Assembly (NCBI RefSeq): GCF_003233725.1
Contig: NZ_QKQV01000010.1
Coordinates: 43,758-107,757 of the forward strand
Source of the DNA: Mesonia sp. K7
GTDB taxonomy: Bacteria; Bacteroidota; Bacteroidia; Flavobacteriales; Flavobacteriaceae
DNA: 64,000 nucleotides
Direction: 5' to 3'
Within the stretch, counting starts at the first letter, position 1. The number at the start of each line of letters is the position of its first letter. Shown here in pieces: positions 63,201 to 64,000 of this stretch. The translations under genes were made by a program, and so were the position numbers. Below the pieces are notes generated by a model. The model was given only the letters and a program-made list of their open reading frames with translations, made no database searches and was not told the DNA's origin.

Positions 63201-64000
63201 ATAACTACTCCAACAGCTTACGACAATACGTCACCCACACAAACAATCTATGTACGTGTAGAAAACCCTGATGGTTGTATCACCGATTTAACTTTTGACA
63301 TTATAGTTTATCCTTTGCCTACCTATAACGTTCCAATAACCTATACTTTGTGTGATCAAGGAACACAAGATGGACAAACTCCTTTTGATTTAACCATAAG
63401 TACGACTCAGATTGCAGGAGCAAACACCAACTTAAATATTACGTATTACGAAACGGCAAGTGATGCAGATGGAGATTTGCCAGTAAATCCGATAGCAAGT
63501 CCGTATACCAATACAACGCCTTACAATCAAACCATTTATGTTAGAATTGTAGATATTAATACGGGTTGCTATGTAGTCGAACCATTAGATTTAGAAGTAG
63601 TACAAACTCCCGTTCTTACGACCCCTCCGGTTTATGAGCTATGCGATGGCGATGGCGACAGCCAGGCGAGTTTCGACCTGACGACGCTGGACAACCAGAT
63701 ATCCACCGACCCAGGATTGACCTTCACCTACCATGCGACACAGGCCGATGCTGACAGCAACAGTACCTCCACGATAGCTACTCCGTACCAAAGTTCTTCA
63801 ACGACGATTTATGTACGGGCAGAGTATGCAGGCTCAGGCTGTTATGAGACGGTAGCAGTGGTGCTAACGGTCAACCCCGATCCGGACGTACCTGCAACGA
63901 TATCCGATCTGGAGCTTTGTGACGATGACACCGATGGCATAGCGACCTTTGACCTGACCGATAGGGAAGGGGATATTACGGTTAACCAACCTACAGGTAC
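60276..64000 (+). CDS. Giant secreted repeat protein with choice-of-anchor L domain (cut by window edge)
   Basis: At least 1241 residues, open to the right edge. The signal peptide is MRNNYLIILFLFVSFISFGQ. Residues about 30-165 form a beta domain. Four related units at about 165-480 each carry FC.G.T-ADL, TWY and a TTYYV...GCES pattern. Residues about 488-730 match a choice-of-anchor L domain (TDIQGITGVNFGNAANGIAY, GSGLLLATGHAEAV). From about 819, modules of about 90-100 residues repeat, each with CDDDTDG, TFDLT and TIYVRVEN.DGC motifs. Such proteins usually end in a T9SS sorting domain and act as surface adhesins; that end is outside the window. Composition changes near 63640. Confidence 0.88.
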   Translation, partial: MRNNYLIILFLFVSFISFGQGQDCATPITIPSIPFTDTDNTSNFGNNILGIPGATGCNSTSPTIFSGDEVVYHVNFPQDSPVNISVSNWSSQYGGVFIYEDCADIGVVCVAGSVNGTNTNTININSFLFTQNQDYYIVITSDAVQGNQTTDYTLNIVCDTPNPPTGNTVQDFCQGDTLADLTVIGTNITWYVNLPAGSANYFPVNPPTAYQLVDQEVYYATQTVNGCESGYFLVTANKTPPAPTVSSPQTFCSGDTLADLNISGTNLIWYSNTSGTNQIPNTTVLVNGTTYYVRDQVGGCLSDVVAVMVEQDPIPPVGDGQQVFCTGETVADLIVGGQNLTWYSDAAGTNVIANPSGVALTNGTTYYVSQTEGSCESDLLPIEAILITPPIGDATQGFCPNMTVSDLEVEGNDLVWYSDAAGTQVITDPSTTTLTNGTTYYVSQTYGPNCESALLAVTVNQLSTSQCNYISVDDTTYTTTQLVQDILIENPCAYTTDIQGITGVNFGNAANGIAYFKNYNPAFPIGSGLLLATGHAEAVEGPLSNVNFFPGGGWPADTQLSTYTNNLLSVTDTYHDATIVEFEFFPLSDQVSFNYVFSSNEYGTYQCGFSDPFAFFLEDPNGNVINMAKVPVTGDIVSVVTIRDQQYNPGCSSENITYFDKFYGASPGAPGLPGSSAPINVKGHTVKMLASATVVPLTNYKMKMVIQNRQDSSFDAAVFIEEGSFFIGFDLGPDLTFANGGVDCDDEDVEIGYTSSSSIATYQWYVYDSNFGEYIPLVGETNPMYTVTETGTYQLGINLGGDCESTDEIYVEIGTPPIVPTSPIEFFDCQQGGGSSGTATFDLTTQHANILNGQQNVSLTWYEDQIDADAGNANSIPTPTAYTNTTPYNQTIYVRMESQEIGNCYEVVPAIIVVGEAPDVPTPIANLEQCDDDTDGVMTFNLEDNEAAIVVNEPNPGDYTVTYHDSAINRTNGVAITTPTAYDNTSPTQTIYVRVENPDGCITDLTFDIIVYPLPTYNVPITYTLCDQGTQDGQTPFDLTISTTQIAGANTNLNITYYETASDADGDLPVNPIASPYTNTTPYNQTIYVRIVDINTGCYVVEPLDLEVVQTPVLTTPPVYELCDGDGDSQASFDLTTLDNQISTDPGLTFTYHATQADADSNSTSTIATPYQSSSTTIYVRAEYAGSGCYETVAVVLTVNPDPDVPATISDLELCDDDTDGIATFDLTDREGDITVNQPTG
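62734..64000 (+). repeat. Tandem modules of about 90-100 residues in the giant protein
   Basis: Five module starts are visible at about 62734, 63030, 63330, 63615 and 63886. Shared positions are a Cys-Asp start (CDDDTDG or a variant), F-x-L-T, Y near the middle, TP-x-AY-x-NT, TIYVR and GC. Protein similarity is clear but DNA identity is low, so these are old repeats except possibly in the GC-rich part. Confidence 0.75.

Overview
The window is a stretch of an AT-rich chromosome from a member of the Bacteroidota, most likely a marine Flavobacteriaceae. The evidence is the gene content (PorT and plug proteins of the type IX secretion system, TamL, a six-subunit Na+-translocating NADH:quinone reductase, DUF6588, DUF3667 and HYC_CC_PP families), the general lack of Shine-Dalgarno sequences, and many copies of the Bacteroidota promoter element TAnnTTTG shortly upstream of start codons. 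Gene order is mostly ordinary housekeeping core. I see no phage, insertion sequence, CRISPR array, rRNA or tRNA.

Layout. 1-930: an ECF sigma factor, the start of a FecR-type anti-sigma factor, and a probable divergent small RNA. 1006-3334: ffh and folD. 3370-9074 (minus strand): lipoproteins, a DUF1232 protein, an AI-2E-type permease, a VOC protein, rluF, a hydrolase and a lipoprotein-type pyrophosphatase. 9163-22081 (plus): queE, gyrB, two tandem DUF6588 genes, mdh, secDF, an SPFH/Arc/hydrolase cluster and an mtfA-like peptidase. 22130-30344 (minus): a hydrolase, rpe, the primary sigma factor, the proline operon proCBA, pnp and rpsO. 30480-33631 (plus): a cysteine-rich metal-handling cluster with a TonB-dependent receptor. 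33754-40928: accD, fbaA, tamL, an rRNA/tRNA methyltransferase, two small membrane proteins, porT and ubiE. 41057-46953: trkA-trkH, an aminotransferase, a desaturase and rsmG. 46957-51698 (minus): pruA, apaG, DUF3667 and the T9SS plug gene. 51876-60150: nqrABCDEF, then small genes and apbE, whose product flavinylates Nqr. 60276 to the right edge: a giant secreted repeat protein, cut by the window end.

The most interesting signal is regulatory. A bipartite motif, GGTAGGAGTTTT-N8-AGTTGTT followed by TATA, occurs three times with identical spacing: before the FecR gene, before an orphan intrinsic terminator divergent from the ECF gene (hence a likely sRNA of about 105 nt), and before the giant secreted protein about 60 kb away. 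This reads as the regulon of one ECF factor: its own anti-sigma factor, an sRNA and a surface adhesin. The giant gene also switches composition inside one open frame, from about 38% to about 54% G+C near position 63640 (counted by hand), with a change in leucine codons. This suggests mosaic exchange of repeat modules.

Other points of note: an AccD without its zinc-ribbon cysteines, an unusual SGET flavinylation site in NqrB, three intergenic palindromes with shared ends, and several apparently leaderless starts.
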